This document shows, one piece after another, positions 54,560-64,000 of a stretch of 64,000 nucleotides of DNA. Position 1 is the stretch's first letter, and each line of letters starts with the position of its first letter. A model generated the notes under the pieces. The model was not told the origin of the DNA. It saw only the letters and a list, made by a program, of their open reading frames with translations, and searched no databases. Origin of the DNA: Ascarosepion bandense (lineage: Eukaryota; Mollusca; Cephalopoda; Sepiida; Sepiidae). The position numbers and the translations under genes are program-made. The DNA is taken from NCBI GenBank assembly GCA_037127315.1, contig JBBBDQ010000350.1:3004501-3068500 (forward strand), given 5' to 3'.

Positions 54560-55980
54560 ATCTTTACTTCTGAAATAGCTAGGTGAAATATTAAAAACCA
54601 AAGTGGAATTGGCAATGGCCATATTGAGGAGAAACAAAGAAACAGGACCTAACAGGATAGTAATAGAGATGCTGATATTCTTAGAAAATTTTGGCATAGA
54701 CAGGCTCACAGAAATAATAAACAAAATCTACAACAGCGATAATATACCAGAGGACCTAAATTTTCTTAATACTACCTAAGAAGCTGGGTGCAAAAGAATG
54801 TGAACTCCACCAAACAATCAGTTTAATGAGCCACATAACAAAACTCATCATCCGGATTCTGCTGAACAGAGCGTGCAGCAGAATCAGCCCAGAAATAGGA
54901 CAAGAACAGTGTAGTTTTGTTAAAGATACCAGAATGAGGAATGTGATATTCATGATCAGAATATTATCCGAATAAATAATACAAGTGTAGAAGGGCCTTG
55001 ACATGTTAGGATAATCAAAAATCTATATTGGCAGCAAACTACTTGCGTACGAATAAGGAAGTGAATTCAGCAGGTATACAAAAACAGAAAGGTGTATAAG
55101 ACAAGGATGCGTTTTCTCAATGGATCTATTCAACCTATAAAGCAAAACAATTATAAGAAAAATAAAAGCCTTACTGGGATTCGTCAATGGCGGCCACAAT
55201 CTCAATAATGTAAGATACGCAGATGACACGGTGCTGATAGCAGACACGAAAGGGAAAATGCAGGACCTTTTACAGAAGATAGCAAAAAAAAAGTAAGAAA
55301 GGACTGAGTATAAACTTCCAGAAAAATGAATGTATGGTCATCAGCAAAAAGAAAACCCCAATATGCCAACTACAGGTTGGAGAAAGCAATATAAAACAAG
55401 TAAAGAAATTTAGGAAGTATTCTGACTGAGGATGGGAAGTGCGACAATGAGACCCAAAGACGCATTGGCATGGCCAAGGATGCATTTCAAAAGCTAACCA
55501 GAGTACTGAGAAACAGGAAAATCTCAGTGAAAACAAAGAAAAGAGTGCTGGACTGCTATGTGATATCTATCCTTCTGTATGGAAGTGAATGCTAGTCAAT
55601 CTAAATCAAGGATGAAGGAGAGGCTCAAAGCAGTAGAAATGTGGTTCTACAGAAAGATGCTAAGAATACCATGGACTGAGCACGTGAGCAACAATGAGGT
55701 GTTATAGAGGATACAAATGGGAAGGAAACTAATACTTGACATCAGTAAGAGACAGATAAGTAAGGAGGGCCTAGGGAATTTAATACTCAGAGGATGAGTG
55801 AAAGGAAAGAGACAGGGGGAAATAGCATAAAACATACCTGAGTAAATGGATAGTGGAGTGGGGTTTGGGAGAGATACCAAGAGGAGAAATATTGAGAGCG
55901 ACAAGAGACAGAGCCAAGTGGAAGTCCATGATTGCTTATTACATGGCACATGAAGAAGCTATGTGTAACTAAGTTCTATT
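54560..55980 (+). pseudogene. RTE-like LINE with YADD reverse transcriptase remnant
   Basis: The longest copy of this family. In order: AMAILRRNKETGPNRIVIEM (RT fingers, about 54615-54675); a finger/palm region with SHITKLIIRILLNRACSRIS; RYADDTVLIADTKGK at about 55208-55252 with intact YADD; MVISKKKTPICQLQVG-like codons near 55335; a RRIGMAKDAFQKL-like region near 55465; KKRVLDCYVISILLYGSEC at about 55545; MWFYRKMLRIPWTEHVSN at about 55640; and the C-terminal tail. Several frameshifts and stops break it. The endonuclease domain is not visible, so it is 5' truncated. Last shared codons lie near 55980. Confidence 0.8.
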
Positions 55981-56044
55981 CTAATACCTTCTTATTTCCC
56001 CTTCATTTCTCGTCTGCAGAAATCTCTTGATTTTTTTTACTTCC

Positions 56045-56225
56045 CTGTCACTTACAATATTCAAAAATTTAAATGCAATATCAAATGCCTTACTGCTGTC
56101 TTCCTGAATCTGCTCTTTTGTCTTTTTCTCTTTATTAAAACCTCATTTTCTTCTACTCCCAGCAATCCCTTGCATCTTAGTGGCATTATCACCTTGCTTG
56201 AGGTGAAATGATAAAAAAATAAAAT
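56045..56225 (+). mobile_element. jockey/CR1-group LINE, 3' tail
   Basis: Begins at remains of YNIQKFKCNIKC codons, then the 3' UTR and the box CATCTTAGTGGCATTATCAC, then an A-rich end. Confidence 0.65.
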
Positions 56226-56499
56226 AAATTTTTTTATATATGTGTGTGAGTTTAATTGTGATAATGTTTGGTGCCAAGGTTGTTATTTTTTCAGTAGTTT
56301 TACTAATAAAACGTATTTTGGCAAGAAAGATTTTTATTGTAAATTGATCGATATCAAGGTGGAGATAGAATGTTTATAAGTACAAAGAGTTTGTCACTTT
56401 AACTGAGCAGAATCATGTCGACTTCAAAATTTTGTGAGGACACCATTATGATGTTCTCACTTGTTAAGACTGCTGTTTTTCTTGTTTATATAGAAAATG

Positions 56500-57625
56500 G
56501 TGAGATTTTTGTAAGAGGGGTTTGGTCTGTGATTAGTTGATTGTTCTTTTTGTTTATTTTACCTTTTTACTTTTATTGTGCAGTTGTTTGATTTATTTTT
56601 ATTGCTTTTTTTTTTTTTTAGAGTGTACCCAAGAATAGGTATTTAATTGTTTTATTCTGGATTTGGCTCTTTTGTTGTATTTACCTATTTTATTCATATG
56701 GCCTTTTTCTTAATGTGTTAGTATGTTTTGTCATGTGATGGTTTATTTTTAAAATTATTCTTTGTTTGGTGCTTGTGTTATTTTGTTTCTGTTGTGATTG
56801 AGTGTTTGTATAGATTTTTATCTATGCTTCATCTTTGTTATTTTCTGTTTGTTATTATGGTTCAGTATTTGTATATTTGTGTTTATATGTTTTACTTTTT
56901 AATTTTTAATTTGTATTCTTTGTAGGTTTCGTTTTTGCTGTTATTTATTGTTGCAGAGTAGGTATTTCTTCCCATGTCTACATTTTCTCATTATCTCATT
57001 TCTTTTGTTTAGTATTTTAAAGTTGATTATTGCTAGCTTCTCTTTCAGGCATAATTTTCAACTTTTGCTATTACTGCTGTGTAGTGGTGCTCTTTTAACA
57101 ATTTCCCATTTAATTTTGGTAGTAATACTGTTTTCTTTCTGGTTCCATATATATCTTGATAGCGTGTTGTTTTTGCATTTTCCTGTGTTGAATGATGCTT
57201 TGTGATAATTGAGTCTTTCTTTAAATTATGTTTCTGTTACACCTAAGTAAACTTTTTTTTGTATCAGTGTTATTTATCATGGTAGCTCTATATGTTATGT
57301 TGTTGGTTAGACATTTATTAAGTGGACAGTTGTCCTTTTTTTTGGCAGTTGCATTTGTTTGTTTTGTGTTGTTGTTATTGATTTTATTTAGTATTTTCTT
57401 GTTTTTTCCATATTTTCCATGCAGCTGTAACTAATCTTGACTGTTTTTGTTGATGACTTTTGATAGTTTGTTGTGTTTAGGGAAGTGTTTTTTTATTATG
57501 TTGAAAAATCTTTTTCTATTTTTGTTTTTCTGTTGTTGTAGGGTGGATTCAACCAGATTCTTTTCCCATTGTTTTTGTTTGATTTCTCTTCATTTGTGTA
57601 CAAAGTTTATTTTATTAAATTATAT
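56500..57625 (-). pseudogene. Penelope-like retroelement, GIY-YIG C-terminal part
   Basis: The T-rich plus strand is the antisense of an A-rich coding remnant. On the minus strand from about 57580, segments recall the linker of Penelope-like proteins (KIEKDFFNIIKKHFPKHNKL, then SKVINKNS). A Cys-containing segment follows (DNCPLNKCLTNNITYRATM, about 57320-57260). GIY-YIG-like remains (YLGVTE-like and YIWNQKE-like codons in shifted frames) come next, then LTEKLAIINFKILNKRNEIM and CRHGKKYLLCN at about 57060-56950. The reverse transcriptase is missing. Stops and frameshifts make it inactive. Sequence below about 56930 keeps the same T-rich skew and may be its 3' UTR. Confidence 0.65.
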
Positions 57626-57879
57626 AAAAAAAAAAATCTTCAAATATGTGCATGTACTTTGTTAAAAAATGACTGACAAGGAAGATTTTATTAATTTATG
57701 ATTTAATTTTTCCAGTATTCTTACTTATTTCCTTTTTACTGGAAATAAAGAATGTAAAAATGTTCCGTTGCCTTTCCAAGTGTTTTCAGCCACTTCACTG
57801 GCCATTTTCAAAGATGTTATTTTTCTGACATTCTTATTTTATCTCCATATTTTGCCTGTAACAATTTATTTTATGTTTT

Positions 57880-57984
57880 TGAAAAGCAGCTTGAAAAGAA
57901 TACTGGAAAAATTTAATCAAAAATTAATAAAATCCTCCTTGTTGGTCATTTTTAATGAAACATGTTTAAAGAGATATTGCTGCC

Positions 57985-58022
<38 letters not shown>
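57880..58022. repeat. R5 end fragment with (TA)n
   Basis: GTCATTTTTAATGAAACATG (57945-57964) equals the inverted form at 43100-43125 and is again followed by (TA)n (57990-58022). Confidence 0.55.
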
Positions 58023-58025
<3 letters not shown>

Positions 58026-58269
58026 ATGCTCATGAAGAGAAAGTCAATAGCGAGTCTGCATCTATTCAGTTCATTCTCTTTACTGTCAGTTATTAAACTT
58101 TATTACCAGTTATTAAAGTTCATGTTGCATGTTTGCTCTTTAACAGTGCCTTGTTATTATTTTTTTTTTGCAATAATTATATCATCGAGTAGTGAAGAAT
58201 CCTCTATTATAATGTTGTATGTGTATGTATATACACACACACACAAGTGTATCCTTGCATTCTAATATA

Positions 58270-58692
58270 CACTAGTTTTTTTAAAAGAAATGATATATTT
58301 CATATTATTTTTAGTATTTATTGCCAAGTGGATAATTCTAAAAGAAAATAGAATAGTTCTTTTGATATTATTATTTTGCAAAATTTTACAAGGCAAGGAA
58401 GCAACGATGAACTCATTCAAATCACCATAAATTTTCTTCATTCTTCATTGATAAAACTGCAATATAGGTAATTATTAAATATTTATATAAATATTTTTAA
58501 TATTTTTAATATTTATTAAATATTTAAATATTTATAAATTCATTTGATGCACATGTTATTGTGCAGTATTAAAAAAAAGAACCATTCTATTTTCATCTAC
58601 AGTTATTCACTTGGTAATAAATACTAAAAGATAGTATGAAATACATAATTTTTTAAAACACTGGAGTGGCCTAATAATTATGGCCGGTAGTG
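58270..58692. mobile_element. Tc1/mariner-type MITE, second copy
   Basis: Matches 15654-16034 nearly end to end (for example GCAAGGAAGCAACGATGAAC and CATTTGATGCACATGTTATT). The outer left TIR has lost about 27 bp after CACTA. An AT-rich expansion (ATTTTTAATATTT units, 58480-58540) lengthens the centre. The right end is intact and merges with a (GT)n run, obscuring the TA duplication. Confidence 0.85.
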
Positions 58693-58699
58693 TGTGTGT

Positions 58700-60200
58700 A
58701 TATATGTTAGAATGTATTTTTATTAGTCTGACAGATTTTTATTACTTTAAACATTATTTTTAGTGGATACTCATATTTAAGTAGATGTTCTGTTTACTTA
58801 TTAACCAGTGAGTTGAATACATGGATCAAAATCCGACAAGATGATAGAATAAGTAAAGAGGTAATAAAAAAGTGTCTAATCTAATGTTTCATTTTAACAA
58901 ACCTCTTCAGAAATTTTTTTAAAGATGAATGATTAAAAAAATTAAAAACAATTTTAAATCCACAGAGACAGTATATTGACTGACATTTGATTTCATTGGT
59001 CAGATATGTGTCTCATGTAATAAAACAACGGATGGATATTTTAAAAGGACATGTATGCGAAAATAATGCACGTGTCCCATGTATATAAACTATAAATGAA
59101 GTAAGTGTGTTTATATGTTGGTATTACTAGTCTGTGTGAATGACAAAATTAGGTACATTTTTGTTCAAAATTGTAGTGAAATAATGTATACAAGCTACAG
59201 ATGATTTTGTTTTTTGAAAATGAGAGAGTTATGAGTTGTTTTTTGAAAATGAGAGAGTATGTGTCAGTAAAGTTAGTATGTGTGTGAATGATAAAATGAA
59301 ATACATTTTTGTTTAAAATTTTAGCGAAATAATGTATACAAGTATTAAGTGAACATTTTATAAATAAATTTTTAAAAATAAGTTGTTAATGGTTAGCATC
59401 TTTCAATGAAATATGTATTAAAATACTATATATCTATGCATTAAAATTATTACAATATCATAATTAAGTAAAAGTAATATGCAGAAAAATTAAAACATAC
59501 ATATAAATTTTATTAGTGATATATTAAGTACCATATTATATCATTTCAATATTAAGCAATAACATAAAAATATATAATAAATAGGAGAAAAATATATTAA
59601 AAATATAAATTAATAATAATAATATATAATAATAGGCAGAAAATATAAATAATAATAGAAAATAATAGGGAGAAAACAATTATAATAGATTAATTATGAA
59701 GTAAGAATGTAGTGCATATAGAGAAAACAATATTACAATGTTATGAGTATATGGAATATATATTTTGGATTCATGGGTTATAGATATGTAGAAAGATGCA
59801 GAAGTAATGTAATGTTTTAATCATGTGTTTATAGTTGGTAGTAATGCTATTAATATATTTTCAAAGTACTTCCTCTTTAAAAGTTTATATTCTTTTTTAA
59901 TTAAACTAGCATCAGAGAAATCGTTGTTTCGATGTAATACAAGAGAGCTGGAACATATGTCCACACGTAAGTCTCCTTATGTTCCAAAGCCTGGCAATCC
60001 TTAACCAACTTGGCATAAAGAAGGAGACAAAAATAAAAAATTACAATATTTATTTTTTTGTTTCTGATAAGCTATTTTCCATCATAAGTTGTTGCATCTA
60101 GCATTCAATAACTTTAATGTTTTTTAAACTATTTTCTTTAAATATTTTAAAAAGCCTTAATAATAATTGTGTATCAAACCAGATATCAATAACATTGTTT
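58700..60200. other. 1.5 kb extremely AT-rich, no gene
   Basis: Contains a two-copy repeat (TTTTTTGAAAATGAGAGAGT at 59210-59257) and AATA-rich low complexity at 59560-59680. No supported gene. Confidence 0.5.
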
Positions 60201-60204
60201 GCAA

Positions 60205-60995
60205 TTTGTTTCCTGTCTAATCAGTCCAATAAGGTCAAATTGGCAGCTGATATAAAAAATATCTATCAGTCTGTTAATTGGGGCAGAGAATGGTTTGTTA
60301 ATTTTAATGCCTCCAAACCCCTTTCCACCTTCCATCAGCATGGATGATGCTAACCTCCAGGAGAGTGACTTGTTGTACATCTCTGGCTAACATTTTCAGT
60401 TGACATGAAGTGGAAAGACTATACTGAATCCATTGCTAGGTCAGCTGCTAAGAGAGTTATGCTAGACAATTTTTATGTTCAGAATCTATCTTACATATCT
60501 ATAAATATACCATTCATCCATGTTTTGAATATTGCTGTCACATATAGTTTGGCCAATATGCCAGATCATGAATGATAATATTGCTGATCCTTCTTTGGAT
60601 TTTATCAAAGACCTCTAAATATTCCTCACCACAGTTTCTTCCTTGTGCCCTTTCTATAAACACTTTCCTGATAAATGTTCAGATAAGCTCTTGGTATCTA
60701 GACTTCATGAATTTAAGCACAGTACTAAACTGCTGATGAAGTCTCACCAGTTTACCATTGAGTTGGGTAAATATAACTAACTTCTCATTTGTGGAACTCT
60801 TCTGGCTCATTGCTTTCCAGTCAACTTTAATCTTCAAAAATTTAAATGCAATGTAAATTGATATCTAGTGTCTTCCTGATTACTTTTCTTGTTTCTTAGT
60901 AATGTATGTTTTTTTTTTATTCTTCTATACTTAATAACCCCTTGTGTCTTAGTGACTTTACTGCTTGGGGTAAACTCGATTTAAAAAAAAAAAAA
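60205..60995 (+). mobile_element. jockey/CR1-group LINE, old 3' part with local inversion
   Basis: Begins in the RT/post-RT region (NKVKLAADIKNIYQSVNWGR, then EWFVNFNAS). It continues as DMKWKDYTESIARSAAK near 60405 and HPCFEYCCHI-like codons near 60520. About 60557-60612 the LINE sequence is inverted in place. It resumes through the C-terminus (NLQKFKCNVN-like at about 60840) and ends with the box AATAACCCCTTGTGTCTTAG plus A tail. Many stops. Confidence 0.75.
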
Positions 60996-61710
60996 GGTGG
61001 GGAAGACTGTTTTATTAAAATAGAATAATGGTACAAAAATTGGTAAGATTAGGTGGGAAGGGTGAACCATGTGAACAATGCAGACCAAAATGTATCTTAG
61101 AGATTGACAAATACAAAATTTCCTGAAATTTTAAATTCTAAAGGCTCAGCTAAATAAACCAAAAGAAAACTGGCTAGAGTAATATAAAATTTAATTGTTC
61201 AAGTAGGAAATTAAAAGTTAAATGCTGAATAAGTATTTGGGTATTGCTAAGTATTAGGGTATTGCTAGCTAAAGAAGAAATTATGAAACATGAAGATGTC
61301 AGTCATAATTGTTATGGGATCATGAAAAGACTATCTTAAGAAATGAGTCCTTTTGGTATAAAGCCTCAATTGTTACTGGTGTGAAAATTTAATGAGGAGA
61401 AAAACTAATAATCAGCTTCAAATGAAGATGAAGAGCTTTAGTGGTAGGTCACATTGACCTTCTGACAGTTTCAAGCCATCTCTACTTTTGCTGACCCTAA
61501 TCCTTCTTAACTTCCAGTGAAACTAGTTAAAAATAAAAAAGGGTGCCAGGATGGAGTGGGGAGTGATCAATAAATAACTATACAATATGGCACAAGGCCA
61601 AAAGTGTCTATTGAAAAGGTCTTTAGAAATATTTTGCCAGTGTTTAATTATAAGACCTTGGCATTAAAACCTCAAAGAACAAACATTTGACAGTTTGGAC
61701 ATGGTTTCAA
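60996..61710. other. No recognisable gene
   Basis: AT-rich; no supported feature. Confidence 0.4.
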
Positions 61711-61711
61711 T

Positions 61712-62020
61712 TCAGTCAGTTAAGTGCCATATGTGATACATGCTTTGTTGATCATGTCTCGATAGAGACATGACTGACTGGGCAGAAGACTGTTCTCAAA
61801 GTAGGTTGCCATTATTTTCTGCAGTAGACTGGTTGCAAGACAAAGCCATAGAACCTAATCTGTCCTGTTATTTAACCCATAACTGGAGGGAAGAGATAGA
61901 TTAATACCATTTCCAAGAGTATTTGTGTGTAAGTGAGTGCAACAAATTCAACTGGAATTTCAACGGGGCTCTCTATTTTCTCATTCCAAGCCGATATTCA
62001 CTGCATCACTACACACAGTC
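61712..62020 (-). mobile_element. SINE family A
   Basis: Near full-length minus-strand copy, tail at the low end (AGTCAGTTAAGTGCCATATG), head at the high end. A weak CAATT repeat may be the TSD. Confidence 0.8.
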
Positions 62021-62189
62021 CCAATTTTTTCTGATTATATGTCATAATCAGAAAAAGAAAAATAAGGATTGTTTCTTAACACTTTAGTATTCTACATGCA
62101 CAAACCCACCTGGTAAATATTGGCTCTCAAAATCTCAGCTTGCACAATTTTCTGTTTTATATGTGATGATGTCGTCATATTATAGCAGA

Positions 62190-62487
62190 GTATAGTAGGA
62201 TGTGCGTTGTGGTACAGTGGATATCAGCTGGGAATGAGAAATCGGGGAGCCGAGTTCAAATTCCAGTTGAATTCCTTGCATTCACTTATGTGCAAATATC
62301 TTTGGGAAAGGTGTTAATCCGTCTCTTTCCTCTAGTTATGGGTTAAATAATAGGACAAATTGGGTAACCAGTCTATCACAGAAAGTAATGGCAATCTACT
62401 GCGCGATAATCTTCTGCCCGGTCAGTCATGTCTCTTTCAAGACATGATCGCCCAAAGCGTGTATCACGTATGGCACTTCATTGATTG
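62190..62487 (+). mobile_element. SINE family A
   Basis: Head GGATGTGCGTTGTGGTACAG, B-box GTTCAAATTCC, tail ending TTCATTGATTGAA. TATAGTA/TATAATA at the edges may be a TSD. Confidence 0.8.
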
Positions 62488-62599
62488 AATATAATAGTTG
62501 AAATCATGATAAAGGCTTCTACTGGTCATAAAGTGGGGATCGGTTTTCTATTTTTATGAAGTAATAGACTGACCCCCACTAATTACTACTTAATATTAT

Positions 62600-62798
62600 A
62601 ATACATCTCTTCTGCCTCTAGCAATGGGTCAAATAACAGGACAGATTGGGTTCTATAGTCTTGGCTGGCAACCAGTTTACTGCAGAAAGTAATGGCAACC
62701 TACTGTGGGATAATCTTTTGCCCAGTCAGTCATGTCTCTTTGGAGACATGATCGCCCAAGTGTGTATCACGTATGGCACTAAACTGATTGACTGATAC
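62600..62798 (+). mobile_element. SINE family A, 5'-truncated
   Basis: Starts in the body (CATCTCTTCTGCCTCTAGCA) and ends with the tail ACTGATTGACTGA. The tRNA-like head is missing. Confidence 0.75.
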
Positions 62799-62802
62799 AT
62801 GG

Positions 62803-63056
62803 ATGTGCATTGTTGAGCAGTCAATATAATCTTGAAACAAGAAACTGGAGAGCTAAGTTCGAATTTGTTGCATTCACTTACGTGCGAATACCCTTGAAAA
62901 AGATAATACTCTTGTTTCTCCTTCCAGCTATGGGTTAAATAGCAAGGCAGTTTGCATTCTATAGCCTTGGTTGGCAATAATTCTACCACAGAAAGCACTG
63001 GCAAACTACTGCAGGAAAATCCTCTGAAGCATGTATCACCTATGCCATTTAACTGA
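62803..63056 (+). mobile_element. SINE family A, diverged
   Basis: Head GGATGTGCATTGTTGAGCAG with decayed A box. The tail is shortened (the GTCATGTCTCTTT segment is deleted near 63025). Flanks GATACATGG and GATGCATGG suggest a TSD with one change. Confidence 0.75.
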
Positions 63057-63179
63057 CTGATGCATGGGGGAGTTTCCAGCAGGTTGAATGTTGAAGAGTT
63101 ATAAAATCATAAACAAGATAATTTTAAACATTTCTATTGGTTTAAATGTTTACAAGACAGACGCTAAGAACTTGGACTT

Positions 63180-63255
63180 TAATCACTCCTCTACTCCAAT
63201 AGTGTCCATGTATTTAAGAGGATATGAACATCCCATTCCTGTAGATATGTAGTTA
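63180..63255. repeat. Dispersed repeat R3 fragment
   Basis: About 60 bp shared with 34640-34700, directly before the mariner remnant. Confidence 0.4.
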
Positions 63256-63294
63256 TATAACAGAAAATGTATTTGTAGGGAATTTTTTATTAAA

Positions 63295-64000
63295 AAGTCT
63301 GCAACTGAGATCTTGTTGAGACTTATGGCAACAATATCCTGTCAGAAACAACATGCAGAAATTGGTTTAGATATTTAAAAAATAATGATTTTGATGACGA
63401 AGATGAATGTCCCGATGAACCAAAAAAGTTTAAGTACGAAGAATTAGAGGAATTAATTCATGATGACTCATGTTAGGCACACGCTGAACTTGCAGAATCA
63501 TTAAAAGTTGATCACAACAGTTCCAAATGTTTGAAAGCATTAGGAATATTTCAAAAGCAAGGACATTGGGTGCTGTACGAGTTGTAGCCAAGAGATGTCA
63601 AATGGTGTCTTGTCATGTGTGAACAGCTGCTTAAATGACAGAAACGTTTTTTTGCATCATATGGCCGGTGATGAAATGTGGATACACTACGATAACCCTA
63701 AGCATAGAAGATTGTTGGGTAAGCCCAGTCAACATCAGTGACAAAGCCAATATCCATAGTTTTGCTCTATATTTGGTGGGATCAGCTGGGTGTAGTACAT
63801 CACAGGAGATCGCTATCAACTACAATTGATGCACTTGAGCTGAGCATTACAGAAAACACAGCTGCTATATGAGCAGAGACAAAAAGTAACTTTGCAACAT
63901 GGCAATACTAGGCCACATGTTGCAAAATGGGTGAAGATCTACTTGGAAATGCTTAAATGGGAAGTCTTACTCCGCCCACCATATTTACCAGTCATTGCCT
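63295..64000 (+). pseudogene. mariner (Mos1-type) transposase pseudogene, runs off window
   Basis: Order follows mariner transposase: YGNNILSETTCRNWFRYLK at about 63325-63380, then DFDDEDECPDEPKKFKYEEL (about 63390-63450), a stop after HDDSC, AELAESLKVDHNSSKCLKAL, KQGHWVLYEL, and a frameshift. AGDEMWIHYDNPKHRR follows at about 63665 with the first catalytic Asp intact. After another frameshift comes LQHGNTRPHVAKWVKIYLE at about 63893, where the family has QHDNARPH, so the second catalytic Asp is Gly. PPYLPV at the window edge begins the third-Asp block. Dead copy; the end lies beyond 64000. Confidence 0.85.

Noticed and set aside
56728..57665. Series of hydrophobic plus-strand frames resembling membrane proteins
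   Set aside because: They are the antisense of an A-rich Penelope-like coding remnant. The minus-strand reading gives recognisable family segments.
1..64000. CRISPR arrays, prokaryotic operons, integrated phage
   Set aside because: Repeats here are microsatellites, minisatellites and transposons. No spacer-like unique sequences between short repeats, no cas-like or phage-like ORFs.

Overview
The window looks like nuclear DNA of a cephalopod mollusc, most likely an octopod. This is inferred from AT-rich composition, dense (CA)n/(TA)n/(GA)n microsatellites, many copies of one tRNA-derived SINE, jockey/CR1-group and RTE-like LINE remnants, mariner and Penelope-like elements, and animal-style splice sites. 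No intact multi-kilobase ORF, prokaryotic operon or CRISPR array is present. The longest open frames (23.6-25.3 kb) are artefacts of a purine-only repeat tract.

Host gene content is sparse. The best candidate is a minus-strand gene. Its first coding exon lies at 52993-52864 (Kozak-like start, GTAAGT donor, ETS- and E2F-like motifs upstream). A phase-compatible second exon may lie at 2823-2756. If they belong together, most of the window is one intron of about 50 kb filled with transposons. The protein is not recognised.

Layout: 0-6.5 kb holds a SINE-like repeat (R1), a Penelope-type end with a hammerhead-like motif, the candidate exon 2, a long palindrome, two broken mariners and a SINE. 6.5-18 kb holds two SINE families, a second R1 copy with a 17-bp target-site duplication (TSD), LINE pieces, a mariner and a MITE. 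18-26 kb is mostly featureless apart from a 36-bp minisatellite and a 1.6-kb polypurine tract. 26-28 kb is richer in CpG and promoter-like motifs. 30.9-34.4 kb is the most unusual part: a three-layer nested insertion, a retroelement made of a 5S rRNA-like head, a tRNA-SINE piece and an R1 tail inside one perfect 11-bp TSD, a well-formed hammerhead ribozyme in a Penelope-like end, and a palindrome with two opposed hammerhead-like motifs. 35-50 kb is LINE/SINE rich. 53-58 kb holds the promoter region, an RTE-like LINE with YADD, and a Penelope-like GIY-YIG fragment. 58-64 kb holds a MITE, an old LINE with a local inversion, a cluster of four SINEs, and a mariner running off the end.

All boundaries were read by eye and are approximate unless a TSD fixes them. 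Class names rest on recognised protein motifs, not on database searches.
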